A stretch of 64,000 nt of DNA, from NCBI GenBank assembly GCA_964017155.1, contig OZ024861.1, positions 22,141,213 through 22,205,212 of the forward strand. The letters run 5' to 3'. Position 1 is the first letter of the stretch. Every line of letters starts with the position of its first letter. Below are positions 12,656 through 49,100 of the stretch, one piece after another. The notes under the pieces were generated by a model. That model saw only the letters and a list, made by a program, of their open reading frames with translations. It was not told the DNA's origin and did no database searches. The translations under genes were made by a program, and so were the position numbers. This stretch comes from Oasisia sp. SBJ-2009. Its lineage: Eukaryota > Annelida > Polychaeta > Sabellida > Siboglinidae.

Positions 12656-12968
12656 ACCCATCTACCACACCAACATTTGAAGCCTGACTACGAAACAGCA
12701 ATAGTCAGTAACATGATCAAGACATCATTAACAACATGATATACTAACATGTCATGTATTTGATAGTTACTAAACATCCATAGTCATAGAATAGTTATTA
12801 AGACCATACAATATAATGATTGAATATGATATTTTAACATGGTCATATATTTAATAGTTAGCAGCTCCTGTTTTAAATGAACTTGTGTTTAATTTTGTTC
12901 AGACTTGGAGTATGTGATATTAACATAAACTTCATATATAATATATATGTAGAAGCAACCAGGTTTTT

Positions 12969-13086
12969 AATAAATAATGATGACTTTAAATATTGTGGTC
13001 ATTTATTTTTCATGTAGAACTACTCTAGTAATGTTCATTGTTTTGAAGTAATGTAATTATGTGTTTCTATTTTGCTATCAAATAAA
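12969..13086 (+). terminator. Candidate TEX11 polyadenylation signals
   Basis: Two AATAAA hexamers (12969-12974 and 13081-13086) follow the TEX11 stop by 314 and 426 bp. They would end an AT-rich 3' UTR. No transcript evidence is available. Confidence 0.45.
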
Positions 13087-13930
13087 GTAGACAGCCCACC
13101 ATGGGTGTGACTCTTATTAACATTGTGTTCTGGATGTTTTCTGGTGTTGGTTACCAGATGTTAATAATAATGAGGTAACTCTTATTGTGCCTTAAATCCT
13201 TAGAAATCAAGCTCAGAGCGCATCAATACAAAAGGGTTGATCAATCTCAGAGTCTATAAATAAATCCAGTTGTCATCAGGTTGATTGCTACGCCACGGAG
13301 CTATGTAGATAGTCAAGGATGTAAAGGTAGGTCTTTAAATGATGGCGGAATCTAAAAATATTTTCAACTGATTTAACACTAGAAGGAAGTATATTTGAAA
13401 GAGTAGGCACGCCCACAGCAAAATCCCTAGTCCCAACATTAGTATTGACTTTAGAGACACAAATTAAATCAGAACTAGATGATCGAAGCTGAATAGATGC
13501 AAAGAATGTAAATCATTTGGTCATCTGTCTTGTGGGGTTTGAGTACTCACCAAATATTTCATGCAGCTGTACTAAAATAACTTTTGAAATTTAATTGTCT
13601 GTATGTTCACATGTTAAGCATTGTTGTTAAAAAACAGACATGTTATGATTGCACTTTTCAAGTAATACGTAAGTAGTCAATCAGATATAGAGTGAATAGT
13701 TTCTGACATTTTGACTTTTTATGAAACCCACATGTCCACAGACAGACAGGCTGAAGTACATAGCCATCAAACATCACAACTATATTGGTACATGCCATGA
13801 CAAAAAAATACAACCTGGTTAGTAAATGCGTTATATATGTCTTACACTAGAATATAACTAAAAAAGTTACTAAAAAAGCTATCACATCAATATCTACATA
13901 ATTTGATGTCCAAGCACATTAATCTAATAG
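13087..13930. other. Convergent intergenic stretch, no gene seen
   Basis: AT-rich sequence between the 3' ends of TEX11 and the minus-strand gene. No ORF, RNA gene or clear element. 13200-13510 is less AT-rich and looks like old dispersed repeat, but I cannot classify it. Confidence 0.5.
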
Positions 13931-13983
13931 CAACACATTTATTCACAATATATAAACATGTTTATTTACAATATATAAACATG

Positions 13984-13989
13984 TTTATT
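13984..13989 (-). terminator. Candidate poly(A) signal of the minus-strand gene
   Basis: TTTATT on the plus strand is AATAAA on the minus strand, 455 bp beyond the stop at 14444. Further copies are at 13961 and 13938, within a short direct repeat of CAATATATAAACATGTTTAT. Confidence 0.4.
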
Positions 13990-14169
13990 CCAACAATCAT
14001 GATGTCAATATCTGCCTCATCATCACAAATAAGGACATAAACACTCACATTGGTCAAAATCAACCATAAAACACAATATACCATTAGTATAATATGCCAT
14101 TTGATGATCCAAATACATGTACTTGGTATTTAAGTTGTTATTGTCTACATGTAGATAATTGGTTTAAAC

Positions 14170-14345
14170 AGTGCTACACACTGTACTACAGGCTGTACTA
14201 AAAACTACTACAGACTACTATAGACTGTACTACAGACTATTAAAGACTGTACTACAGGCTGTACTACAGGCTGTACTAGACTACTACAGACTGTACCACA
14301 GACTGTACCACAGACAGTACTACACACTGTACTACACACTGTACT
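14170..14345. repeat. Irregular short tandem repeat (CTGTACTACAGA-like)
   Basis: About fifteen imperfect 10-12-bp units based on CTGTACTACAGACT. It lies just downstream of the minus-strand gene's stop codon, so it may be in its 3' UTR. Confidence 0.8.
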
Positions 14346-14443
14346 GGTCAGTTGTTGAGTGGCTGTATTTGAATTCATTGACAGTAAATTGTCAGTGGTA
14401 AGTGTCAGGTTGTCCATAAGTTGGAGTGTCCAGTGTCAGATTA

Positions 14444-36877
<22,434 letters not shown>

Positions 36878-37074
36878 GGTTTCATCTCGATCAAACGATA
36901 CATTTATCTGCATCCAAATCTAAGAAGTGAGTACATGCGCCATATGTAAACAAACTAGTTGCCAATACTTCCCAGCATTCAATGTTACTCCGCCACTCTG
37001 CTGCCATCTAACGGATTGTGTCAGAATGTTTCGAAAACAATCCGACAGAGGAAATTACGCCATCCACTGCCAAC
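36878..37074. promoter_or_regulatory. Bidirectional promoter between UFL1 and the minus-strand gene
   Basis: Only 197 bp separate the two divergent start codons, so transcription start sites and 5' UTRs of both genes must share this interval or overlap. No TATA box is evident. A CATGCGCC half-site at about 36935 resembles part of an NRF1 element. Confidence 0.6.
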
Positions 37075-37154
37075 ATGGCAGCCGCCGATTGGGAAGAGAT
37101 CAAACGTTTGGCGGCAGATTTTCAACGCGCACAACTCAGCAGTACCGTGCAAAG
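37075..37154 (+). CDS. UFL1: UFL1 exon 1
   Basis: ATG in ACCATGG-like context (CAACATGGC), [20 protein letters not shown] then LSSTVQ and AG before GTGACT. This N-terminal helix is strongly conserved in UFL1 and fixes the start. Confidence 0.95.
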
Positions 37155-40100
37155 GTGACTCAGTTATGGAAATAACTATGTGAAACTTAACCAAAGCCGA
37201 TCTGGCTGACATAGGCAAATATAAAGAAATATAGCATCGTTATTTTGTATGCGTGTATTGCCAGCCCAGTCACTGAATCGGTGACACTGTTGACAGTGTG
37301 ACAGTGGTTACGATACCAGATGGCATCGTCCTATGCATGCACCACCGAAATTTCATGACCGCTGTCATGTCAGATATGTTGTTGTTTAATTTAAGTGTTC
37401 GTTGTTTACAGTAATGTTTATTTTAAGAGAGGTGTCCTGCTCCGCGGTGCATTGTTATATGTCAATATGATGTATAGTCTGGCGTAGGCGTAGCCGTAGC
37501 CGTTGATTATTTTTTATTTATTGAGTGATCGTGTCAATACTAACAAATGTATCGGTAATCATTTACTTAATCGCGCTTGTCGCGCCACTGAGCTTGATTT
37601 TCGAGGATATTGGCGCAAAAGAAGTTACTATTATTATTATTATTATTAATCGAAACCCGTATTTAAATGACCTAAACTTCATTTAACCTACCCACAACAG
37701 AACACCTGTGCAAAACTCCTCAGCCCCAAATTGGGTTATCACAGTGTATGGAGTCTGCACAACTAAGAACCCAATTATAGATGTTCAAAATATATGCTAT
37801 TTCCTGCCAAAGGGATTGCCTGCCGAACGAATGCTGAACAATTAATGCTAGTTAAGTGATATTGCCAGTTTTTAAACTACGATTCAGAATTTCAGATACA
37901 TGACCCATGTTGCGTTCAAGTACAGTTCAAGTATATCATAGTGGGTGGAATTTAGTCTCGGTGCACAGCTTAAACCAATCAGAAGAAAGATTCTATCTCC
38001 TTTATAATTTTTTGACTTCTTTTGTGCGTTTATATGAGTTTTATTTGAATTTATGAAGAAATAATTATTATAATAACATCTTATGGATGACGTAGTGGGC
38101 GATAACTTGTCGAAGGCCTAAAACGTCGTAAAGTTACGCTAGTTGTGTTTCATGAGTCTGCTCCATGGTTGCACTTAGGCTGCACCATGTATTTAGTAGA
38201 CGTAACTTTAAGCCAGTTGAAATATTTACGTCATGCTCCCTAAGTTCGTTGATGCTCCTGAGACATCCACTCTCAACTTATTATTTTTAATGTTTACACT
38301 GGATATCCTATACATTCATCATAGCATGTCATTTGCAATATGAAGGGCAGAGGCTGCACCTAAGTTAAAAGGGGTGTCTACAGACAAAAAATACATGGAT
38401 TCCCCACAGCGATCTACTTATGTCAATTATACGTCAATGTGTTAATGCAAATGTTAAATTGGGCTCATGAAACTGGCTGTGAGCTACACTGTTCATCAAA
38501 TAGTTGCTGTTAGCTGCAAACAGTAGACCGCATAATTGCTCATAAAGTTACACGGCTTTATGAAACACACAGGACCCAGGACGTATATACGCCAGGTGAC
38601 CAATTTTCTCAGTAATGCCTACTGACCCTACCTCAGGTGTGAAAAACATTCTGTCTTGTCCAGTCAGACTATTTGAGGCAATGCTTTGCCTTATTTTGGT
38701 AATTTCGTATGTGTATTTGGTTGTATTTGCACATACTTTTCAAATACAGACCAAATATCAAATATGTGCCCTTTTGTAATTTCCGCTTCAAATCAAATAA
38801 AAAAAGTCTATTCAAATTTAAATACAAATACATATTTTGACCCAACATTGCACAGTACACGCGAGTACACACAAGCTTTTCCACATTTCAATTCAACTAC
38901 AAATACAAATAAAATTTTCAAATTTAAATACATTGCAATTTTTGATTCAAATACATTGCAATTTTATATTAAGTCATTGAAATCTTAGCCGGAGTTTGTT
39001 GACTGTACGTTGATGTGCGAGTTGCACCTCAATCAATCAAATTCTCCAGTTTGTCTCCACTTTTGAGAACACACTATAACTGTGGCATACACACAATCAG
39101 AACATCAACAACTTGCAGTCTCAATGTCCCATTGAAAAACCTGAAAGTAAAGACATGTGCATTGTGTTGAGAATAAAGATCTCATCTCGGCTCACAAATG
39201 AAGCAGGGATTTTCTTATCTTACCCGTTCCATCTGGAATTCAATAATGGGGATGGAGTGATTGTAGGTATTTGGCACTCAAACAATCTCCATGGTGTTCT
39301 GTCCCAAAAAACCTCCCATGTACATGCCGATGGAATTGTATCTTGATTTAGTCAAACTGTTTGGTACACTTACATTTGTGAGTAACTGTTGAAGATGAAT
39401 TTTGTAAAAGGAAGATGAGAATATAGCTAATAGACCAACAAGTTTTGCATAAACAAGTTTACAATCTGATGTTGGGCTCTTGACAGTGCAGGAATAACAC
39501 CAGGCGTATTACACTAATCAGTGTCCTCAGCCCTCCCCTGTTGAAGTTCCACGACACACCCACCTGCACTTCCCGTCAAGTTCCCATAGTCATCATGAGT
39601 GCAACTCTCTTCCCTTGAGCAGAACTATAATTTGGCTCAGCTCAGGGATGCCACCGACCCACGGGCAACCCTGACCATTTCAAATGTTGCACCGTAATCC
39701 ATATAGCCTATATATAGCCTTAATATCTTTAATTTTCACACTACATTTGGACATAAATAAATGATTTATGATCAGCTTAACTTGTTGACAATGCGGCTTT
39801 AACAAATTCTCAGATCAAAACAATTCCTTTAAAAAAATCTACATATTTCAGACTTTCTGAGCGAAACTGTGTCGAGATCGTTCAGTTACTTCAGCAACAG
39901 AAGCTGATAGACCTGATCTACACGACAGATGGGAAGGAGTTCCTGACATCCCAAGAGTTGGGCAAGGAGATCAGGGAGGAGCTACAAGTACAAGGGGGTA
40001 GGTTGGGGAAGCTGGTCAAGTCCATGGAGGGGGGGTTTTGGGGATAGGTAATGTAAGTAATGGCAATTAACCCAGGAAAGATGTCCCTAGGCATTGTTTC

Positions 40101-43100
40101 ATTTTTATGTGGCTCATTATTTTTAGCACTTTTTACCTAGTAATACAATATTTGAACTGTTTTAAGAATGGCATGTAAAAAAACAATATGAGAGTATATT
40201 CGTATATCTTATGAGTTATGAACTTATGACTTAACAGTCTGCCCATATAAGCTACCTAATCCATCACTGTCAGTGATGACTGATATTTAAAACTGTCTAC
40301 ACATGTATAGCTTTTATGATACATGTGATTTCGCTTAGTAACTACATAAAACAGTGGTATGATGAAATTGTTTACCAACAAAAATTCAAGGGATAATAAT
40401 ATATATATTTATTAAAATATTTACAGCCTTTGCTAGGCTAGCGCTGTCGATCGCCATTTGCGCCATAGGCGAAACGGTTTTCTATTTGGCGAAAATAAAT
40501 TAAACCTCTTCGCCAAATTGGCGAAACGTTATATCTGTCATTATTATTGATGTTATCAGCAATACATGACTGCATTATTCAACACCCTGCTCTGTTAAAG
40601 TTGCTTAAACGATCGCACATTCAACTGACCCAAATAACCAGTCGGCGTAACGGGACCCGCTGGGTAAACAATAGGTCGCTAATCCCTCCACTTAGCCATG
40701 CTCACAGACAATAGGGGAGCTTAAATCAATCAAGAATTGTGTTTGCTAGACAATGGGGACCTGCCTGATGGCACTAATTACAAGTTTGAGGCAAGTACAA
40801 CGCTGTACCCGGCTGGTTCCATATTATCGCTCAGTATCGCCGCCGGCGCAGTCACATGGCATTGTCAATGATTAATCAATGTGCCATCTGGTAACTATTC
40901 AATAAAATGCCAATGTAGATTGTAATTCATGTATGTTTGACAAGTTTCACCACCAGAAACATTACAGATAGAAAGATGCATGTCAAAAACGTGTTTTATT
41001 AAATATAGCCTGCGTCACCCAGGCCAGGATTACAGTCAGCCACAGTTAACTAATTTGGTGAATTACTGTATTCAATTACTGAGCAGTCAAATGAAGTTTT
41101 AAGATAGGTAATAATTATTATCAATACACTGTTTGAATCACTGCGGGGCATCAAGAGTAGAGTAGGTGGTTCTTAATTATTTTACCTTGTTATAAAAGTT
41201 TATCTTTCAATTTATGTTATACACACCTGTAATGTAAATTTTATTACATTAATAGTATGTGTTAGGTGCTGTTTCTTTATATTTTGCACAATTTCCAACA
41301 TTTTTACAGGTTTCATTTTATTGTTAAACAATGTTCTGTTAAATTATACTGGATGTTTGTTTGCGTTATATATTATGTTTAGCTAAATATATAAATGTTT
41401 AGTTAATTAAAATAGGAAATTTTTTTCTTGTGGATATTGTATAGAATTTTTTTATTATATTATGTCTTGTTTTGCACTTTTAAACCGGGTAATTTAATTG
41501 ATCTAAAAAATGGCTAAAGAGAATCTCATTTGGCTAAACAAATTTCTGACCTTTAGCCAAATTGGCTAAACAGATTTTAGGCACAGCGCTAGCCTAGCTT
41601 TGATAGCAATTCATTTTATTGTCATATTTTTCATGTGTTATTGCCCATTGTCCATTGTGTGTCCCTTTGTTGTGTTTAGTGCAATCTTTTTAAAGCAATA
41701 AAATACAAGATAATAAATCAGAACCCCACTATTAAGGTTACCTTGGGACTGGGCGAACATTTCCTATTTAAATATTACAGATGTATTGTGACACAGCAGC
41801 CAGACTGTGCAGTGCTGTCGTGCGTCATGTATTGTGACACAGCAGGCAGACTATGCAGTGCTGTCGTGTGTCATGTGTTGTGACACAGCAGCCAGACTGT
41901 GCAGTGCTGTCGTGTGTCATGTATTGTGACACAGCAGCCAGACTGTGCAGTGCTGTCGTGTGTCATGTGTTGCTTCTGTTTCCCTAGGACGAGTGAATAT
42001 AGTCGACTTGCAGCAGACACTGAATGTTGACTTTACACATGTCGAGAGCAAAGTCAACGAGATTGTCAAGAGTGACAGAAGTCTCACTCTTGTCCTAGGC
42101 CAACTCATTGATGAGTGAGTCATTTGAACTTATTTATTTTAATTGATTTAATATGTAATATTAAATTAAGTTTAATGCATAGCATGAAATTAGTTATCAG
42201 TACTTAACAATGTTTTAAGTAGTTTTTTAAGTAGTTGTGCAGTCACTAGAGCTCTCGACTGAGAGAACCAACGTTCGAGTCCTGTGCTGTGGTATTGAAT
42301 GTTGGGCAAGTTCATTCATTCTACATTGTTCCGATTTACTCATCAGTATGAATGAGTACATGGCAATAGAGAATGGTGCATGTTTGTGTATGAATATTCT
42401 TTGTTCATTAATTGCAGCATAGTTGGATGCTTCCAAGAGAAATCAATATGGTATTTGAATGAACACGGCCAATTTTATTAGATTTATTTGATCTGAATGG
42501 CACCTGAGACGCAAACTATGTGCATGCATGCACTAATACACTAGCTGCACAATAGTTAAATTTAGTGGTTTCTTGATGTCTCGGCCATGAAGGTGTATGT
42601 CATACCAGTGTCATGTGCTGTGTCCAGGAGTTACCTGGACTCTATCGCAGAGGAGATCAATGACAAGCTACAGGACCAGGGCCAGATCACAGTGGCTCAG
42701 CTCACCAAGGAGTATGACCTCCCAGGAGACTTCCTCGCACAGGTTAGATGGCGTTCATAATTGTTTACATTGTCAGTCATTTTTCATTTGCCTGCTGTAT
42801 ATCATAAAACATGCAACCAAACCTGATACAATATGTCATAATCATTTTCTGTTTAGTTGCAAAATGTGACCATTATTACACCTGGCCAGCATTTTGTGAG
42901 CAATATGTGAAGTTATAAAAACAACTGCTTTACTCTTTGATAAAACATCTTAAAGCTTAGCCCTGCAACAACTCTGGATGCCACATATTCACAGTTTCTA
43001 GGGTCTTACACCTGAGTGCAAGAACTATTTCTAGGACACTCAAATAAGGTAATATCAAAGCAATTTTCAAATGTCAGTATGAGTGACTGGCTGTTTTGCC

Positions 43101-46100
43101 CAAGCATCTTTGGGTAACTTCGGCTACTATGCATACATATACACTAATATTTAAGCATCATCCTAACTGATGCCTATGATGATGTTGTGGCAGGTTGTGT
43201 GGGACCGAATGGGTACAGCCATACATGGGCAGGTGGATGACTTCGACAGAAACCTCGTCTACACAGACGCATTTGTCAGCAGACACAGGGCGAAGATCAG
43301 AGGGGCATTTAGTGCAATGATAAGGTGGGTGAGGGAATTTACTGTGATGATAAGGTATGTGTAGGGAACTTAGTGCAATGATAAGGTAGGTATTGGGAGT
43401 ATAGTGCAATGATAAGGTGAGTGTAGAGAATATGCTGCAATCAGTGCAATGATAAGTTGGGTGTAGGAAATTAACTGCAGTGATATAGTCCAAGACCTGC
43501 CCTATAGGCCCGTAGACATTTCGGAGGTATCGAAGTTTGACTGTTGATTTGGGTAATATATACATATGGCTTTAATATTCTACTAGGTGGAAATTTCAAA
43601 AACTGGGCATAACGTGGCGACGGCCATTTTTCAAAATGGCTGCCAAATTCAATATCCCCGTATCTTAATAAATACGGCATGCAAAGCAATAACTGTGGTA
43701 TGCCAATGTATGTTTCAGGAGACTCCAATTTCAAATATACAATTACTTGGCTCCTATGGCATTTATTTCCGCCATTTATGAAGATGGCGGTCGTCAATGC
43801 AAATGTCCCAATATCTCAAAAACTACGTCACCTAGAGCAATTTTATTGACGTTGTTGGATAGCTTGGTGGATAGCGATATCAAATATGTTATTTGTTACC
43901 TTCAATAACATAACAATTCGCGCCATTTTTAAAGATGGCGTCTGTCAAAGCCCATTATGTCCGTATTTAAGAAATACGGTATTTAGATCCATCTTTCACC
44001 ACATCTTAAGTGCTTCGTGTAGCAGATATACAGTGGAGACCTGTTTGACCCACTATTAACATTAGTTATAAGTTTGAGACGAGTGCAACGCCGTATATGA
44101 TATGTTCCCTATTATCGCTCAGTATACATGAGATCATATGGTGAGACCATTAATCAATGTGTCATCTGTATATAACCAAATGTCAATATAATTCTGAATT
44201 TCATATATGTTTGAAAAGTTTCGTCACCAGAACACATTACAGATGGAAAGGTGCATGTGAAAAACATGTTTATAGGTTAAAGGCTGCATCACTCAGGCCA
44301 GGACTACCATCGATCTATATAGATTATCAGGTACTGAGCAGTCAAATTATGTTTTAAACCAGGTGGTAATTGCCTACGAGATATATCCCCACTGTTATAA
44401 CTATCCCAAAAGAGAAGTAGTAATGTGGTATTTGTTTACAATAACCCAAGGTTGCCTCGTTGATTGAAGACATTTATAATATATACCAACACACAAGTAC
44501 ATTACTCTAGCTACTATTATTTCAAACTTTTTTGTTTCTTGTCTTGCCATATTTCAGATGATTGAAAATAAACGTGGCCATAGACAAAAATACATAATAA
44601 CTTGAGATATTTATATTCGAATTTTCAAGTCTGCTCTTGCATCTTCTGAACTTGATGTATTATTTTCATATTGGGCAAGACCGTCGAGCCACTTTATGGT
44701 GGGGAGACAAGCAGGAAACGTGTCAGTCACGTAGCTTAGCTCAAAGATGACATTGTTAACACAGTATTAGGGATTCACGGACATGACTGTGCATTCAAGT
44801 ATCACAATACGTTTGCATGTTATAAACGATACACTGATATAAGGAATCTCATATTAATTTTGGAGGAACCGGAGGTAACTGTTGAGATAAATAAACTACA
44901 AGAAGCAATCCATAAAGCTTACACACGCAGCACAAGCTCTCATAGACCAGAATCCGTGTTTTTCCGGACTACATTGACTGTACCATACATTGCACCATAC
45001 TACAATCAATGTACGTGGGAGTGATAGGGTTCGGTTAAAAAGGAAGAGTGAGGTATAAGTTCTTACTTGTTAATCACGAAAGTGGTGTAAACCTTCTGGA
45101 TGCAATGAGATAACGTATTTGCTAGATGCGCATACTTGAGTACATCTGAAAGTGTATTTGCTGATATATATATATATATATATACATGCATACGCATACA
45201 AACACAATAATGGTCCTCCTCAAACTAAACCTAAACATGATTTGTTCGTGGAAGCTTTGTCTTATTTAGATGCACTGATCAAAGACGGCTATGGGTTGAC
45301 AGTTACTGAAATTAAGGATTTCATGTCCAGTTTAGCAGAGAATTATGATTCTGCGTTATACAACAGATATTCTAAGATTGGACAACTATAATGATACAAT
45401 TCAGTTCTGTCCTAGTTATCAATTCAATGTGCCCATGGAATATGCTTTTCATCAGATATTAGTGTAAAACGTACTGCGACAAAGATGAGAGAAATGAATG
45501 TTGTTAAGTCGTGTGTGGAGATTATCAGACGTTGACAGGCGTCTTTTTTGCACCCTTGAATATTTGATAGCGCAATATGTGGTAGAGGCAACTGAGTTGA
45601 GTTTGCGTGTTAATAACGATCCACTCTATGTATGTAGTATTCTCTTTGTGGTCAACGTCGTCACTATGCGTCACTTCATCGTCATCACCATCAAGCATCA
45701 TACTCATCATTTCAATTTTAAACATACGAGATCTTTTAATGCCAAAGAGCGAGGCACAGAAAGTCAGCAACTGATCTGACGTTTTCCCATGATTATTTTA
45801 CATCATAATCATCACTCCATTTTTCACCTATCTTGAAATCAACTTCCTTCAAAAGCCTCTCTGAGAATGTCTCTTTTCTACGACTCGATAACTAGGACAT
45901 AATTCAGTCATTTCACTATAGTTGTCCAATAAATTTGTGTTTACATCTTTGTTGTATAACTCAATATCATAACTAACTGCTAAACTGAACATGAAATCCT
46001 TAATTTCAGTAACTGTCAACCCATAGCCATCTTTGTACAAAGGATATAAATGAGACAAAGCCTCCACGATTTAGTTTGAGGAGGACCATATTTTGTTTCT

Positions 46101-49100
46101 GACTGTCAGCAGCAAATACACTTTCAGGCGTATATGCGCATCTTAGAAATGCGTCATTTAAAAAAATCTAATTGCATCTATAAACTTCACTGCGCTTTCG
46201 TATTTACACATTCTGAACTTTTCCCTCACTTGTTTCGTTTGTTCTCGAATCCTATCACTCCCACATATGGTACAATCAATGTATTCCGGATAAACACGGA
46301 TCCTGGTAGGGGAGAGCTTGTGCTACGTATGGAAATATTGTTGGTTGCTTCTTATAGTTTGTTTATCTCACCAGTTACCCTGGGTTCCTCCTAAATAGGC
46401 CGGAGATTGCGTATACCAGTTTCCTGCTAGTCTCCCCACAATAAAGTAGCTCAACGGTCTTGCCCAATATGTAAATAATACATTAAGTTCAGGAGAGGCA
46501 GGAGCAGACTTAAAAATCCAAAGGTGAAATATCTCAAGTTATTATGTATTTTTGTCCATGGCCACGTTTATTTTCAATTATCTGAAATATGGCAAGACAA
46601 GAAACAAAAAAATTTGAAATAATAATAGCTACAGTAATGTACTTGTGTGTTAGTATATAATAGAAATGTCTTCAATCAATGAGGCAACCTTGGCTTATTG
46701 TAAACAAATACCACATTACTACTTCTCTTTTGGGATAGTTATAACAGTGGGGATATATCTCGTAGGCAATTACCACTTGGTTTAAAACATAATTTGACTG
46801 CTCAGTACCTGATAATCTATATAGATCGATGGTAGTCCTGGCCTGAGTGATGCAGGCTTTAACCTATAAACATGTTTTTCACATGCACCTTTCCATCTGT
46901 AATATGTTCTGGTGATGACACTTTTCAAACATACATGAAATTCAGAATTATATTGGCATTTGGTTATATACAGATGACACATCGATTAATGGTCTCGCCA
47001 TAATTATGATCTCATGTATACTGAGCGATAATAGGGAACATATCATATACGGCGTTGAACTCGTCTCAAACTTATAACTAATGTTAACATTGGGTCAAAC
47101 AGGTCTCCACTGTATATCTGCTACACCCTTCGACGACATGAAGCACATAAGGTGTGGTGAAAGATGGATCTAAATACCGTATTTCTTAAATACGGACATA
47201 ATGGGCTTTGACAGACGCCATCTTTAAAAATGGCGCGAATTGTTATGATATTGAAGGTAACAAATAACATATTTGATATCGCTATCCAGCAAGCTATCCA
47301 ACAACGTCAATACAATTGCTCTAGGTGACGTAGTTTTTGAGATATTGGGACATTTGTATTGACGACCGCCATCTTTAAAAATGGCGGAAATAAATGCCAT
47401 AGGAGCCAAGTATTTGTATATTTGAAATTGGAGTCTCCTGAAACATACATTGGCATACCACAATTATTGCTTTGCATGCCGTATTTATTAAGATACGGGG
47501 ATATTGAATTTGGCAGCCATTTTGAAAAATGGCCGTCGCCACGTTATGCCCAGTTTTTGAAATTTCCACCTAGTAGAATATTAAAGCCATATGTATATAT
47601 TACCCAAATCAACAGTCAAACTTCGATACTTCCGAAATGTCTACGGGCCTATAGGGCAGGTCCAGGACTAATAAGGTGGGTGATATTTACTTCCTTACTA
47701 ATTACAAAAGTTTCATTCATTAAAATACATAGCAAGCCAAAGTTTTTAATATATGTGTGGCGGTCTAGGAAAACCAGTCGGAAGTCGCTAGGCGTATTTG
47801 CCCGTAAACGCGTCGTAAGTGTTTTTGGGTCACTCGGTCCATTTTGAGATTTTACTACAATGTTTTTGCAAACATACTTATTTATGCGTTCACCAAGTAG
47901 TTTCCTGATTACCCAAGTGTTTTGAAGATTTTGTAACTCGGAAGATCGTTCTACGTTATAGCATTTTGAAAGTTAACGGATTTATTAATCAGTCTGTTCG
48001 CAATAAACCGCCCTGACACTTGATCAGGTTCGTGAACAAATAAGAGTAAGACAGGGTTGTGGGTGAACTTGTAGATCTGCATTGTTTTAATGTTATACAA
48101 TAACCGCATGTTCAAATAATCACCATACATAGTAAACATGTGCAAGTATACAGACAATCGCCACCTAACAATGCAAACTCCCTGATCTACAAGTCAGACT
48201 ACCTACTAACTATCTGCAGACTACTTACTAACTAACATCTACACAATACATTTATAATAATTGAAAGAAACATAGGCACAATTAGACAATAATCGAACTA
48301 CATACATAAGTAAAACAGTCAATAAGGGAGGGTGGGTGGGAGCCTAAATTTAACCGGGTAAAATAATACCAACGGTGTCGATGAATATTGATTAACTGAG
48401 TAGAGCGGCTGCTGAAGCAAGTGAGGCCGACTTGCCGCCAAACACCAGTTTAAATAGGACCGTGGGCCTATTGCGAAACACCAAACCAGGTCTTGTGAAA
48501 CACCCAACCAGATTGTGAAACACCAAACAGGAAACCACAGTGTAAACAGAGCCGTGCCTATAGACATTGACTGATGACCCTGGCTTTGCAAGTCTGGGCT
48601 GTAATTAAGATTCTGAGTAGCCTGGTGAATAACAAGTACATAGTAATGCAAAAGAAACCACGTTTCCACCACCCGTGATTAATACATAATTAAATATATT
48701 TTAATTCTCACGTATTTGGAAGTTGGATTTTAGTTGTTTTAGTAGTTCGATTAGTTTTTAGTTTAGTTTGATGTTGCTATAGTTTGTGTCTCTACGTATT
48801 TATAAACTGTTTAATGCGTTATTGGAGCGGATTTTGTTGGAAAGACAGACTTCATGGCGAATTTCATTTAGTGTTTACGATCTTCGAAAATTCAAAGATG
48901 GACGGACCGAAGCCGAACAATATCGCTCATTGTCTGAACACATTGGCGTTGATGAATATGCAGGGTATTGTAAAGTAAATGTAACAAACACAGCTACATT
49001 TCCCTCACAGAACTATATAAGGTAACTAAGGTAACTGCAACAGTAATTTTGTTATGCAGCATAAAGTTTGGTGTTCAAGCGAAACATGAATCTCGACTTT

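Noticed and set aside
45152..45391. Independent host gene encoding [15 protein letters not shown]
   Set aside because: The same segment occurs inverted in the other arm of the foldback element, so it is transposon sequence.
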